64,000 nt of DNA from Flavobacterium shii (GCF_025847235.1 NZ_JAOZEW010000013.1:101907-165906), one strand, 5' to 3'. Shown: positions 45,081 to 55,137, counted from the stretch's first letter. The notes: generated from the letters alone by a model not told the origin. Made by a program: numbers and translations.

Positions 45081-45255
45081 AAAGGTTCAGAGCGACAAAG
45101 GCACTTCGTTTATCTATAAAAATAGGGATATTATTAGTGAGTATTTTTTGGTCGTTTCGGGCTATCGATATGTCTTAATGGGCTACTGGATGCTTTTATT
45201 GTTATCTAATTTTGCTGCGTATCAATTGAGAACAAAATTTAGGCTTTTTTCTTTT

Positions 45256-45316
45256 ATTAAAGTCTACATTTTTATTGGTGCAATCTTATTTAACTAATCT
45301 AAATGTAGACTTTAAT
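45256..45316 (+). promoter_or_regulatory. 16-bp inverted repeat overlapping the start codon
   Basis: ATTAAAGTCTACATTT (45256-45271) and AAATGTAGACTTTAAT (45301-45316) are perfect complements with a 29-base spacer. The right arm ends inside the ATG of the T9SS protein. An mRNA hairpin here would hide the first start codon; ATG 45336 (codon 8) would stay free. The spacer is too short for the usual invertible promoter. Confidence 0.6.
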
Positions 45317-48300
45317 GAAACAAAAATTACTTTCAATGCCCTTTAATTTTCCGAAAAAGATTAATTATTGGACAAAAACATCCCTGTTACTCTTATTTTT
45401 TGTGTTACTAAGCATTACAAAAATGCAAGCTCAAGATGCCAATTTAGCTTGGGCAAAAACAATGGGGAGTCCCTCTACAGATCTTGCAAGGGGTATTGCT
45501 GTAGATGCTGCAGGCAATGTATATACGACAGGTTATTTTACAGGAACGGTAGATTTTGACCCTGGGGCAGGGGTTTTTAACCTCATAGCTAGAGGAGCTA
45601 ATAATATTTTTATTACAAAACTGGATGCTGCAGGCAATTTTGTTTGGGCAAAATCCATTGGCGGGAGTAATAATGATATGGGGAATGCTATAGCTGTAGA
45701 TGCTACTGGCAATGTATATGTTACGGGAACTTTTTTTGGAACAATAGATTTTGATCCCAATGCAGGGGTTTATAATCTCACGTCTAATAGTAGCGATATT
45801 TTTGTTTTAAAACTAGATACAGCAGGTAATCTGGTTTGGGCAAAAGCAATGGGTGGTGCTGCTGCTGATACGGGGTATAGCATAAGTGTAGATGCAGCTG
45901 GTAATGTATATGCCACAGGAAGTTTTTTTGGAACTGCAGATTTTGATCCTAATATTGGGGTTTCTTATCTCACGTCAGCAGGTAGTCTAGATATTTTTGT
46001 TGTAAAACTAGATGCTGCAGGTAATCTTGTTTGGGCAAAAGCATTGGGTGGAATTGGTCTGGATTCTGGACAAGGCATAACTACAGATGCAGCTGGGAAT
46101 GTATATACCACAGGTTATTTTAATGGAACAGCAGATCTTGATCCTGGTATAGGAGTTGCTAACTTCTCGTCTATGGGGGACAATGATATTTTTGTTGTAA
46201 AATTAGATGTGTCAGGTAATCTGGTTTGGGCAAAAACAATGGGAGGTACTGGTGCTGATTCTGGGAATGCCATAAGTGTAGATACTGCCGGTAATGTATA
46301 CACGACAGGTTCTTTTTTTGGAACAGTAGATTTTGACCCTGGAGCTGGAATTTTAAACCTCACATCTATGGGAAGTAGCGATATTTTTATTTCAAAACTA
46401 GATGTAACAGGTAATCTGGTTTGGGCAAAATCAATAGGTAGTACTAGAGGTGATATTGGGTATGGTATAACTACAGATCTAGATGGGAATGTATTTACCA
46501 CAGGTTATTTTCAGGGAACTGTCGATTTTGACCCAAATGCTGGAGTTTCTAATTTTACATCTGTTGCCAGTGCCGATGTTTTTGTTTTAAAACTGGATGA
46601 AACTGGAAATTTTGCTTGGACAAAAACATTTGGAGGGTCTTCTTCAGATATTGCATATGGTATAAGTGTAGATACTGCTGGAAATGTATATACGGCAGGA
46701 AGTTTTTATGACACAGTGAATTTTGACCCAAATGCTGGGGTTTATAACCTTACCTCTGTTGGGGTGCAAGATATTTTTATCCACAAAATGACAACCCGAG
46801 CAGCAGCACTTAATTTTGATGGTGTAGATGATCTTGTTAGCATACCTAATAATTCAGTATTTAATTTTGGTACAAGTGATTTCTCAGTAGAAAGCTGGAT
46901 TAAAACTACAAATACAGAGACACAAGTTGTAGTAGGAGGTATACAATCGGGAGATTTTTGGCTTGGAGTTGAGGATAATAAAGCTGTATTTTCAATATCA
47001 GGTTCAGGTGTTGAGTCTACTGTAGATGTAAATGATGGACAATGGCACCATATTGCAGGTGTTAGAAATTCGGGAATAATAAGTATATATGTTGATGGTA
47101 TTTTAAGCAATAGCATCGGCAATAATTCAAACATTGTATTAACGAGTAATGATATTACAATTGGCAGTTTTTCAGATGCTTACAACTTTAATGGGGATAT
47201 CGATGAAGTTCGCATTTGGAATCGTGCTTTAATTCAGGCAGAAATTCAAAATACTATGAATTGTGAATTAGGTGCTAATCAAAGAGGTTTATTGGCTTAT
47301 TATAAATTCAATCAAGGTAGTGTTAATACAAATAATAGTGCAGTAACTTCATTAAAGGATTCTAGTGGAAACAACAACACAGGGAATTTATTTAATTTTA
47401 GCTTAAGTGGTAGTACTTCAAACTGGATTACTAATGGTGCAGTAATATCGGGGAGTGAATGTATTGCAGAGCCTTCTTTGTCTATAATTCCTAGTCAAAT
47501 AGATGTTACTTGTTCTGGAGGAGCAGATGGTTCGGCAACTGTTGTAGTTTCTGGAGGATACGCTCCATATTCTTATTCATGGTCTCCATCTGGTGGTACG
47601 GCAGCAACGGCATCGGGTTTAACTGCTGGAACTTATGATTGTTTAGTGAGAGATGCTTCGGGAAGTACTTTAATTCAAAATTTTGTTATTATAGCATCAC
47701 CGGCATCACCGGATAATGTTGTAACAATTGCAGCTTGTACTAGTTATTTTTGGGAGAATACCGGATTACTTTATACTACATCGGGTATTTATACAGGAAC
47801 AACCACTAATTGTGTTACCGAAAAATTGAATTTAACAATAGGAACAATAACAAGTAATACAACGACAGTTTCGGCAGTTGGTGGTTATACTTGGACAAAT
47901 ACAGGATTTGTTTATGAGGATTCTGGTATTTATACAGGGTTAACTACTAATTGTATTACAGAAAAATTAGATTTAACAATTATTCCAATCGATGTAACTT
48001 CAACAGTGAGTAATGGAATTATTACTGCAAGTCAAGCAAATGCAACTTATCAATGGTATAATTGTGACACTAATTTACCAATTGTAAATGAAACTTCTCA
48101 AAGTTTTACCCCAACTGTTTCGGGAAATTATGCTGCTCATATTACTATAAATGGTTTCGATGACTTTTCCGATTGTGTGGCTTTTACAACCCTTGGAGTT
48201 GATAAGAATACCAAAATTCAGGGAATAAGATTACATCCAAATCCTAGTACAGGTATTTTTAATTTAGAATTGACTAAAGACCTAGATGTAGAAGTTTACA

Positions 48301-48443
48301 ATAATTTGGGTCAAAAGATTTTGAGTAAAAAATCATTTACAGGAACCAATATTATAAACATTTCAGAAAAAGCATCTGGGGTTTATTTCCTAAAAGTCAT
48401 AGATGGTAATAATGTAAATACAATTAAGTTGATTAAAAAATAA
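45315..48443 (+). CDS. Secreted SBBP-repeat, LamG and SprB protein with T9SS sorting domain
   Basis: 1042 residues; ATG at 45315, or the later ATG at 45336. After the signal (ending KMQAQ) come seven SBBP-type repeats of ~55 residues (each with a DxDP core such as VDFDPGAG and a LVWAKxxG step), a LamG domain (about 495-690, with LNFDGVDDLVSIPN and VRIWNRAL), a SprB-like segment (VTCSGGADGSATVVVSGGY), two TTNCxTEKLxLTI units, and a C-terminal type A sorting domain (LHPNPSTGIFNLEL..ASGVYFLKV). It is exported by the type IX system and probably surface-bound; the ligand is unknown. Confidence 0.87.
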   Translation: MKQKLLSMPFNFPKKINYWTKTSLLLLFFVLLSITKMQAQDANLAWAKTMGSPSTDLARGIAVDAAGNVYTTGYFTGTVDFDPGAGVFNLIARGANNIFITKLDAAGNFVWAKSIGGSNNDMGNAIAVDATGNVYVTGTFFGTIDFDPNAGVYNLTSNSSDIFVLKLDTAGNLVWAKAMGGAAADTGYSISVDAAGNVYATGSFFGTADFDPNIGVSYLTSAGSLDIFVVKLDAAGNLVWAKALGGIGLDSGQGITTDAAGNVYTTGYFNGTADLDPGIGVANFSSMGDNDIFVVKLDVSGNLVWAKTMGGTGADSGNAISVDTAGNVYTTGSFFGTVDFDPGAGILNLTSMGSSDIFISKLDVTGNLVWAKSIGSTRGDIGYGITTDLDGNVFTTGYFQGTVDFDPNAGVSNFTSVASADVFVLKLDETGNFAWTKTFGGSSSDIAYGISVDTAGNVYTAGSFYDTVNFDPNAGVYNLTSVGVQDIFIHKMTTRAAALNFDGVDDLVSIPNNSVFNFGTSDFSVESWIKTTNTETQVVVGGIQSGDFWLGVEDNKAVFSISGSGVESTVDVNDGQWHHIAGVRNSGIISIYVDGILSNSIGNNSNIVLTSNDITIGSFSDAYNFNGDIDEVRIWNRALIQAEIQNTMNCELGANQRGLLAYYKFNQGSVNTNNSAVTSLKDSSGNNNTGNLFNFSLSGSTSNWITNGAVISGSECIAEPSLSIIPSQIDVTCSGGADGSATVVVSGGYAPYSYSWSPSGGTAATASGLTAGTYDCLVRDASGSTLIQNFVIIASPASPDNVVTIAACTSYFWENTGLLYTTSGIYTGTTTNCVTEKLNLTIGTITSNTTTVSAVGGYTWTNTGFVYEDSGIYTGLTTNCITEKLDLTIIPIDVTSTVSNGIITASQANATYQWYNCDTNLPIVNETSQSFTPTVSGNYAAHITINGFDDFSDCVAFTTLGVDKNTKIQGIRLHPNPSTGIFNLELTKDLDVEVYNNLGQKILSKKSFTGTNIINISEKASGVYFLKVIDGNNVNTIKLIKK

Positions 48444-48467
48444 AAAACAATAGTCTATAAAATTTAA

Positions 48468-48500
48468 AAATCCTGTTCAGCTTAGTTGAGCAGGATTTTT
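48468..48500 (+). terminator. Terminator after the T9SS protein gene
   Basis: AAATCCTGTTCA (48468-48479) pairs with TGAGCAGGATTT (48487-48498), one wobble, followed by TTTT. Good stem and T run. Confidence 0.85.
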
Positions 48501-48587
48501 GTTTTGTAACAGCATTTCAGCTTGTTTAATTATGTTGTGACTAATTGAACTGTTAGGTTTTTACTTCGCTTCTATTATTGTATAAAA

Positions 48588-49637
48588 TTAAATCATTAGT
48601 AAATCTAGTGCTGACAGTTCTGTTAAAAAAGGACAAAACATACTAATTACTATTTCCTTCACTTTCATAAGGCTTGAACCGATATAATTATTTTGATTCT
48701 TGATTTGACTTGGAGGGTATCCAAAGTATTTACGGAATGCTGTGCTAAAATGATTGGGGGACTTATAGCCTAATGATTCGGCTATCTGGTATATATTTTG
48801 CTCGCCTTTTAGTAATTTTTGTCTGGCTTCATTCATCTTTAGCTCGTTCAGATAACCAAAAACTGTTGTACCAAATATCTCTTTAAAGTATTTCTTTAAT
48901 TTGAATTCATTAGTTCCAACTTTCCGGGCAAGATCAATTAGGGAACACGGCGCTATAATGTTTTGTGTGACCAATTCTCTGGCATGATGCATTCTTTCTA
49001 TGTCAATTTTTGGAATTGTATGCATAACTTTTTGTGTTTGGGTTAATTGTTCTACTTGTAATAATAACAATTCCGAAACTTTTGTTTCCATATACATTCT
49101 GCGAAAATGACCTGTTCTTTCGCATGACCCGATATCTCTTACTGCAGCCAGAATTTCTGGGGTCATCATTTCGCTATATTTTACTTGTTTTGCAGGATTT
49201 TCATTAGAACAGGATGATATAAATTCATAATCCAAATCTAATGAATCTATAAGTCTGATATAAATATCTTGCGGTATTAATATCGAGAGATACTCTAATG
49301 CTGTAGGTGTAGAAGGAAGTTTTGCCAGTTTTGTACCAGCTGGTAAGCAATGAATTTGATGGTGCATCATATTGGAGCATCCTTTCATGAAAAAGGACAT
49401 TTGTATGACAGGCTCATCTGTAAAATACTCAATTTTTATAGGCTGTAATAAGTCTACTTCAATAAAATTTATAAAAAATGACCCGGCTAATGTTTGACTA
49501 TCTTTTATGCTTCCATACTCAGAGTGATTGAATGTGATAATATCTTCAATAAGATCATAAGCTTGTTTTTTTTCTCCAAAAAATGTCTGGTCGCAGAGTT
49601 TATAATCTATATCTTTTATCGTGGTTTTAAGTTGCAT
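48588..49637 (-). CDS. PchR-like AraC family regulator, second locus
   Basis: 349 residues from ATG 49637. A TTG at 49709 would add 24 residues, but it falls in the operator, and alignment with the 12968 protein (both place IK at residue 44) favours 49637. C-terminal HTH: LARKVGTNEFKLKKYFKEIF and IAESLGYKSPNHFSTAFRKYFG. Divergent from the receptor at 49808, the same layout as the first locus. Likely activates it in the presence of a ferric siderophore. Confidence 0.87.
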   Translation of the reverse strand: MQLKTTIKDIDYKLCDQTFFGEKKQAYDLIEDIITFNHSEYGSIKDSQTLAGSFFINFIEVDLLQPIKIEYFTDEPVIQMSFFMKGCSNMMHHQIHCLPAGTKLAKLPSTPTALEYLSILIPQDIYIRLIDSLDLDYEFISSCSNENPAKQVKYSEMMTPEILAAVRDIGSCERTGHFRRMYMETKVSELLLLQVEQLTQTQKVMHTIPKIDIERMHHARELVTQNIIAPCSLIDLARKVGTNEFKLKKYFKEIFGTTVFGYLNELKMNEARQKLLKGEQNIYQIAESLGYKSPNHFSTAFRKYFGYPPSQIKNQNNYIGSSLMKVKEIVISMFCPFLTELSALDLLMI

Positions 49638-49707
49638 TCTAATCCTTACTATGTTGGTTACAAAGATACGTTTATATATCGTATCCGTATTGAGTCTAAA
49701 TAAAAAC

Positions 49708-49774
49708 AATCCTTTTTGTGTAAGTTATAATCCTTAATTGAAACCCTTGTCCAGAGAGACTAGGGGTAATTTTG
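49708..49774 (+). promoter_or_regulatory. AraC-type operator and TonB receptor promoter, second locus
   Basis: AATCC at 49708-49712 and 49729-49733 are 21 bp apart (contexts ACAATCCTTTTT and TATAATCCTTAA). A -33 TTG at 49747-49749 and -7 TAATTTTG at 49767-49774 follow, with 17 bases between. The second AATCC ends 34 bases before the -7 box, exactly as at 14027-14065. The receptor ATG lies 41 bases past the box start. Confidence 0.72.
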
Positions 49775-49807
49775 CAGGCAAATTAACAATGCCAATTATA
49801 CTTCTTA

Positions 49808-52393
49808 ATGCGTTTTAAAAACTACACTGATTGTTCTATAGCAATCAAAAATATAATAACTGATTGCATAACAAACATATGGAATTTCATATTTGGGTTA
49901 AAAGAAATAATTTGTTTTGTAACAAATGAAAGTGCTCAGACTTTAAGAAGAAAATGTTCCTTATCACAATCTATAAAATTTGGTGTTTTTTTTCTTTGGA
50001 TATTTTTTTTGCCATCGACTTTATTAGCACAAAGCGGAACGCTGTCGGGAGTTTTAAAACTTGAGAATGGAACTCCGATTACCTATGCGGCGGTTGCAGT
50101 TAAGAATACAAACCACCAAATAATTACCGATGATGAAGGGAAGTTTGAATTTAAAGGCCTTACATATGGGCAGTATGAGATTGAAGTAAGTTCTATAGAA
50201 ATTACCCGAAAGAGTATTAGCGTACAGTTTAAAGGTAGTAATGAAAGGATTATTTTAATTGTTGAACCTTCGGAAAGTTTAGGTTTAAAAGAAGTAATAA
50301 TTAATGTAAAGACCGAGAAGAAAGAGGTTGAAACCAAGGGATTTGCTGTAAATGTGATTGAAACTCAAAAGATGGCTTTGCAGTCTATACAAACCAATGA
50401 GTTGCTTGATCGTTCGGCAGGAGTTCGTATTAGGCAAGACGGAGGATTAGGCTCTAAGGTTGATTATAATATTAATGGTCTCTCGGGTAATGCTGTTAAG
50501 GTTTTTATTGATGGTATTCCTGCTTCAAATTTTGGATCTTCATATTCCTTAAATAGTATTCCTCCCGCATTAATTGAACGTATTGAAGTTTATAAAGGAG
50601 TTGTTCCGGCAAACCTTTCAGAAGATGCATTGGGTGGAGCAATTAACATTATTCTAAAAAAGAAAACTAGAAATTCTCTTATAACATCTTATTCTTTGGG
50701 TTCATTTAATACGCACCAATGGAATATAGCAAGTAATTATCGAAAAGAGAATGGCTTTACGGTAGATGCTTCGGCGTTTTATAATTATAGTGATAACAAT
50801 TATGAGGTTTGGGGAAAGAATATCACGTTTAAGGATTATACTGGCCAAACGAAGACTAACCAAAGGGCAAAACGTTTTCATGATGCCTATAAATCATATG
50901 GAACCAGAATAGAAGCCGGTTTTACAGATGTTAATTGGGCTGATAGGTTTATGATTGGTGGTGTCTTATCCAGAGATTATAAAGAAGTTCAGCATGGTAT
51001 TACAATGGATAATGTATATGGTGACCGCCATACCAGACGAAATTCCAGTATTGCAACATTAACCTATAGTAAGAATGATTTATTTACTAAAGGATTTTCA
51101 CTAAAAGTTGATGCAAGCTATTCTTATTTAAAAAGACAAGCAATAGATACAGTAGGTATTATGTATGATTGGTCGGGAAAACCATTGATGTATCCAGATG
51201 GGACTTACGTGAAATATAGTAGTGGGGCAGAGGTTGCAAGTGCCAAAACCCTCGGCATAAATACCGACAAAACTTTATTTCTTCGTACTAATTTAGGATA
51301 TACGATTAATAGTAATAATACGGTTTACGCTAATTATATGCATAATAATTTTGTGCGTGGTATATCGGATGAACTGGAGCCTTTGGGCATGCAATTATTA
51401 AAAAATACTAGAGATTTAGAAAAAAATATTGTTTCGTTTTCTTATGAGAATTTAGCTTTTTCCCAAAAACTGAGAACGAATATTTTTTATAAACATTACT
51501 TTCAAAAGGCAACTTCAAATGAGCCTTATAGGCAAGATATTACTCCGGGCGTGCCTAATTATGAAATGAAAGTGTTTACTAAAAACTCTGATTATAGTGG
51601 GTACGGTATTGCATTATCTTATGCATTAACTTCTGATTTGTATTTATTGGGATCTGCAGAAAAAGCGATGCGACTTCCAAGTGCCAATGAATTATTTGGT
51701 AATATCAATGATAATTTACTTGCACCGGCAGGGGAGCTTAATCCTGAAATAAGTTACAATGCTAATTTTGGTATAAACTGGAGTGCGTTAAAATTCAATA
51801 ACCATTCGATTAGGTTAAATACTTCGATATTTTATAGAGATACAAGAGGTATGATTAGAGAATCGATAAGAGCGGGAAGTTTTACGTATTCCCAATTTGA
51901 AAATCTGGAAAATGTAATGTCTCGTGGTATAGATGCTGAGATTATTTACGATTATGGCAAGAAGTTTAACCTATCCCTTAATATATCCAAGTTTGATGCT
52001 TTATTTAATACCAGATTTGATGCCAATGGCGCTCCATATCTTTTTTATCGCATGCAAATAAGAAATGAGCCTTCGTTTAAATTTAATGTTAATGCTATTT
52101 ATTATCAGGATAATTTATTTATGAAAAAATCAAAGACTTCTATCTATTATAATATTAGTTATGTGGATAAATTTCTTAGGAATTGGGCAAATATTGGTGG
52201 AAAGAATCTAGACTATATTCCGACACAATTTTCCAATAATTTAGGAATTGCTTTTACTTTTCCGTCTAATAGATTCACAATTAGTGTGGATGCAAAGAAC
52301 ATATTTAATCAACAAATATTTGACAATTTCGGTTTGCAAAAGCCAGGTCGGGCATTTTATGCCAAATTAACTTATTCATTAACTTCAAAATAA
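49808..52393 (+). CDS. TonB-dependent siderophore receptor, second locus
   Basis: 861 residues. The N-terminus carries about 50 extra residues before a signal-like segment (KFGVFFLWIFFLPSTLLAQ, about 57-75); no in-frame Met is closer. Then CarboxypepD_reg-like domain, plug (RSAGVRIRQDGGLGSKVDY) and barrel (EKAMRLPSANELFGN, ELNPEISYN). It is clearly related to the receptor at 14108. It imports a ferric siderophore of unknown type. A lipoprotein gene follows 9 bases later. Confidence 0.9.
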   Translation: MRFKNYTDCSIAIKNIITDCITNIWNFIFGLKEIICFVTNESAQTLRRKCSLSQSIKFGVFFLWIFFLPSTLLAQSGTLSGVLKLENGTPITYAAVAVKNTNHQIITDDEGKFEFKGLTYGQYEIEVSSIEITRKSISVQFKGSNERIILIVEPSESLGLKEVIINVKTEKKEVETKGFAVNVIETQKMALQSIQTNELLDRSAGVRIRQDGGLGSKVDYNINGLSGNAVKVFIDGIPASNFGSSYSLNSIPPALIERIEVYKGVVPANLSEDALGGAINIILKKKTRNSLITSYSLGSFNTHQWNIASNYRKENGFTVDASAFYNYSDNNYEVWGKNITFKDYTGQTKTNQRAKRFHDAYKSYGTRIEAGFTDVNWADRFMIGGVLSRDYKEVQHGITMDNVYGDRHTRRNSSIATLTYSKNDLFTKGFSLKVDASYSYLKRQAIDTVGIMYDWSGKPLMYPDGTYVKYSSGAEVASAKTLGINTDKTLFLRTNLGYTINSNNTVYANYMHNNFVRGISDELEPLGMQLLKNTRDLEKNIVSFSYENLAFSQKLRTNIFYKHYFQKATSNEPYRQDITPGVPNYEMKVFTKNSDYSGYGIALSYALTSDLYLLGSAEKAMRLPSANELFGNINDNLLAPAGELNPEISYNANFGINWSALKFNNHSIRLNTSIFYRDTRGMIRESIRAGSFTYSQFENLENVMSRGIDAEIIYDYGKKFNLSLNISKFDALFNTRFDANGAPYLFYRMQIRNEPSFKFNVNAIYYQDNLFMKKSKTSIYYNISYVDKFLRNWANIGGKNLDYIPTQFSNNLGIAFTFPSNRFTISVDAKNIFNQQIFDNFGLQKPGRAFYAKLTYSLTSK

Positions 52394-52402
52394 ATAATCG
52401 CA

Positions 52403-53722
52403 ATGAAAATTAAATTTAGAAATTTAAAAAGTACATTACTATCTGGTGCTTTTGCAATAGCATTACTAAGCTCTTGTAGTAGTAATGATAATGATGGAGA
52501 TGTTGCTCCTACATTACCAGAAGTAAAAAAAGACTTTCAATTAGCTTTTGCAAGTGGTTCAGGTCTTATTTCTGGTACTTATCTTCAAGGTATTTCGGAT
52601 CTTTCTCAAGGGGAGATATCATACTCGGGAAAAGGATTTTCGATGACATCATCTCGTACTGCAAGAGTATTTACATCATCGGATGGTTCGCTTGTTTATA
52701 GTCTTAATTATACAATAGGCACTATAGATAAATTAACGTATCATGGTGGAGATAATTATAAAACAGTAACAACTTTTGATGCTTCTATTCCATTAGGAAT
52801 TAAAGCTGTACGTTTTACAAAAATGACTGATAAAGTTGGATCTGTGCATAGTATTACTTCTGTTAAAGTATTTGGAGGAACTAATAATACAGATTTTTTA
52901 AAGCACAAGATAACTGCAAGTATTGGTCTTCTTGATTTAGAAGCAATGAATTTTGGCAGTAATTTTAAGAAAGATATTGATGTAGCTCTTCCAGGAACTA
53001 TGGCAAGTGAAGGTTATTTTATCGATCGTATCGATTGTCCTGTTATCTCAGGTAATAAATTGTATTATGGTACATCTGTAAGCAAATTTAATACAACAAC
53101 TGGCGTTAATGACCCAACAGATAAAACGTTTACATTGGTATTAGATTACCCAGGTTTAACAAATGCTACCGTAATTAGTACTTCGCAAGTTAAGGGAGCT
53201 ACAAATGGATACCGTACGCCTACACAACACTTTAATGAAACTGGTGAAATCATGCAAATGGTAAGTAATGGTAAAGAGCTGAATATTGTGAAAATTATAA
53301 ATGGGAAATACGATGAATCATATAAATATAGTGTAAGCGGATTGCTAGGTAGAGAAGCTTCTAGTAATGGTTGGTTTTATGCAGGTAACGGAATTGGTTA
53401 TATTCCTTACGAAAAAATAGGAGATGAAAAAATCCAGATTGGTGTTAAACCAAGTGGTGAGCCATCTTATTCTGCTTCTTGGGGATTGGCAAGAATCGAT
53501 TTAAATAACAATACAATTGTAGATTTAAATGTGCCTAAAGGATTATGGTTAACTCAATACCAACATTCGGTTGTGAGAAACGGAAAATTTTATATAGCAT
53601 TAACTCCAGTTGGTATTCAAGGGAACATCTATATGTTTGATGTAAATTCTGCAAATCCTAATGGAACTGTGGGGGCAAAAGTAACTGCAGGTGCAGATCA
53701 ATTTTATATCGGAATATTTTAA
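52403..53722 (+). CDS. Siderophore-associated lipoprotein, propeller-like (DUF4374-like, diverged)
   Basis: 439 residues. Lipobox LSSC is followed by SSNDNDGD, an acidic stretch that suits surface export. The body has ~50-residue beta blocks like the 16531 protein but with low identity. Position directly after a TonB receptor and the divergent AraC gene suggest a ligand-capture role like XusB. No PepSY gene follows here. Confidence 0.72.
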   Translation: MKIKFRNLKSTLLSGAFAIALLSSCSSNDNDGDVAPTLPEVKKDFQLAFASGSGLISGTYLQGISDLSQGEISYSGKGFSMTSSRTARVFTSSDGSLVYSLNYTIGTIDKLTYHGGDNYKTVTTFDASIPLGIKAVRFTKMTDKVGSVHSITSVKVFGGTNNTDFLKHKITASIGLLDLEAMNFGSNFKKDIDVALPGTMASEGYFIDRIDCPVISGNKLYYGTSVSKFNTTTGVNDPTDKTFTLVLDYPGLTNATVISTSQVKGATNGYRTPTQHFNETGEIMQMVSNGKELNIVKIINGKYDESYKYSVSGLLGREASSNGWFYAGNGIGYIPYEKIGDEKIQIGVKPSGEPSYSASWGLARIDLNNNTIVDLNVPKGLWLTQYQHSVVRNGKFYIALTPVGIQGNIYMFDVNSANPNGTVGAKVTAGADQFYIGIF

Positions 53723-53771
53723 AGAAAGGTACTAAGGTTTTTTTAAGAAAGGTACTAAGGTTCTAAGAGAC

Positions 53772-53825
53772 AAAGGTTCAAAGGTTGTTTGGTTTATGTG
53801 TAAACTGAACAACCTTTGGACCTTT
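53772..53825. repeat. 25-bp hairpin of the AAGGTTCAAAGG family
   Basis: Arm 53772-53796 pairs with 53801-53825 through a four-base loop, with a few G-T wobbles. Preceded by AAGGTACTAAGG repeats (53725-53770). Probably acts as terminator of the second receptor operon. Confidence 0.7.
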
Positions 53826-53926
53826 ATATTTTCCATCTCAAACTTAAATAATATTTATTATCTTAAGTAAAGTGTTTTTGATTAAATCAAAAGTATTTTT
53901 GCCTCAGATTTTAAATATTTATAAAA

Positions 53927-54358
53927 ATGATAAGAGCGTTTAAAGAAGGGGATATGCCAAGAATAATCGATATATGGTTAACAGCCTCTGTAATTGCACA
54001 TGACTTTATAGAGCAATCTTACTGGGAAGAGAAAACTGAGGATATGCGATCTATTTATTTGCCTTCGAGTAAGACGTTTGTTTATACAGACGAAGAATCT
54101 AATGATGTATTAGGCTTTATTTCTTTAATCGATAATTATATAGCGGCAATATTTATTGTACCAAGTTGTCAGGGAAAAGGAATCGGAAAGCAATTAATCT
54201 CTTTTGTAAAAGAGAAGCATGGAAAGCTTGAATTGGGTGTGTATAATAAAAATCTAAATTCTATTTCTTTTTATAAGCAACAAGGGTTTCTTATCTCGGG
54301 AGAGAAAATAGAAGAACATACCGGTGAAACCGAATTAATAATGACTTATACTAAATAA
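53927..54358 (+). CDS. GNAT family acetyltransferase
   Basis: 143 residues. FIVPSCQGKGIGKQLISFV (near residue 83) is the acetyl-CoA loop (QGKGIGKQL). C-terminus NLNSISFYKQQGF is typical of GNAT motif B. Substrate unknown. Its stop overlaps the Crp-like gene start by one base (TAATG), so the two are coupled. Confidence 0.85.
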   Translation: MIRAFKEGDMPRIIDIWLTASVIAHDFIEQSYWEEKTEDMRSIYLPSSKTFVYTDEESNDVLGFISLIDNYIAAIFIVPSCQGKGIGKQLISFVKEKHGKLELGVYNKNLNSISFYKQQGFLISGEKIEEHTGETELIMTYTK

Positions 54359-54924
54359 TGATGTACATAGATTCTGTTGATATTCCTTTATCAGGGGGTA
54401 TTTCTGATGAGTCGTTGCGATTGATTAAATCTACTTTAACGGAAGTTAAATTTGATAAAGGACACCTTTTGATAGACGAAACTAAACTGGAGAAGAATGC
54501 CTATATTTTAAAAAAAGGAACTATCCGTTCGTTTATAAGAAAAGCCGAAAAGGAAATTACATTTTGGTTTGCTCAGGAAGGCGATATTATTAATTCTAGT
54601 TTCGGATATCTTTATAATAAAAAGGGGTACGAGAATTATCAATTGTTAGAAGATTGCATCTTGTATAAAATTGATATTTTGGAAATGAGAGCGCTATATG
54701 CTACCAATTTAGAAATATGCAATTGGTCTAGAACGATTACCGAATTAGAAGCCATGAAGTTAGAAAAGAGGTATTTGGATTATATTCTTTTAACTCCCGA
54801 AGAAAGATATCTAGACATATTTGAGAATAAACCAGACTTATTTCAGCGAGTTGCTCTTAAAGAAATAGCTTCTTTTATGGGTGTATCTCCAGTTTCCTTA
54901 AGTCGTATTAGGGCGAGGATTTAA
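54358..54924 (+). CDS. Crp/Fnr family regulator
   Basis: 188 residues. N-terminal cyclic-nucleotide-type beta roll (about 20-110; LIDETKLEKNAYILKKGTIR) and a short C-terminal helix-turn-helix (ALKEIASFMGVSPVSLSRIR, about 167-186). No cysteine cluster, so not an Fnr-type oxygen sensor. A second ATG is one codon in. Bacteroidota Crp-like proteins of this size are common. Confidence 0.82.
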   Translation: MMYIDSVDIPLSGGISDESLRLIKSTLTEVKFDKGHLLIDETKLEKNAYILKKGTIRSFIRKAEKEITFWFAQEGDIINSSFGYLYNKKGYENYQLLEDCILYKIDILEMRALYATNLEICNWSRTITELEAMKLEKRYLDYILLTPEERYLDIFENKPDLFQRVALKEIASFMGVSPVSLSRIRARI

Positions 54925-55055
54925 GAATTTTTAGGAAGGTGCTAAGGTTCAAAGGTTTTTAGAAAAGGTTCAAAGGGATAAAGGTTGCTTGGTTTGCGTA
55001 TGAAATACTACAAAACGCAATATTGTATTCCTGAGCTTGCGAAGGACGTAAAGTT

Positions 55056-55136
55056 ATCTAAAATCTAAAATCTAAAATCTAAAATCTAAAATCTAAAATC
55101 TAAAATCTAAAATCTAAAATCTAAAATCTAAAATCT
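55056..55136. repeat. Tandem 7-bp repeat (AAAATCT)
   Basis: About eleven copies of AAAATCT run without interruption between 55056 and 55136, ending two bases before the EamA gene stop. The stretch 54925-55055 is AAGGTTCAAAGG-type repeat and other non-coding sequence. Confidence 0.9.
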
Positions 55137-55137
55137 C

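Noticed and set aside
45256..45316. Invertible (phase-variable) promoter
   Set aside because: Spacer of 29 bases is too short to hold a promoter, and no recombinase gene is nearby.
45315..46790. SBBP repeats in DNA as a mobile or intergenic repeat
   Set aside because: The ~165-bp periodicity is explained by seven in-frame protein repeats.
55056..55136. CRISPR array
   Set aside because: Uniform 7-bp tandem units without spacers, and no cas genes in the window.
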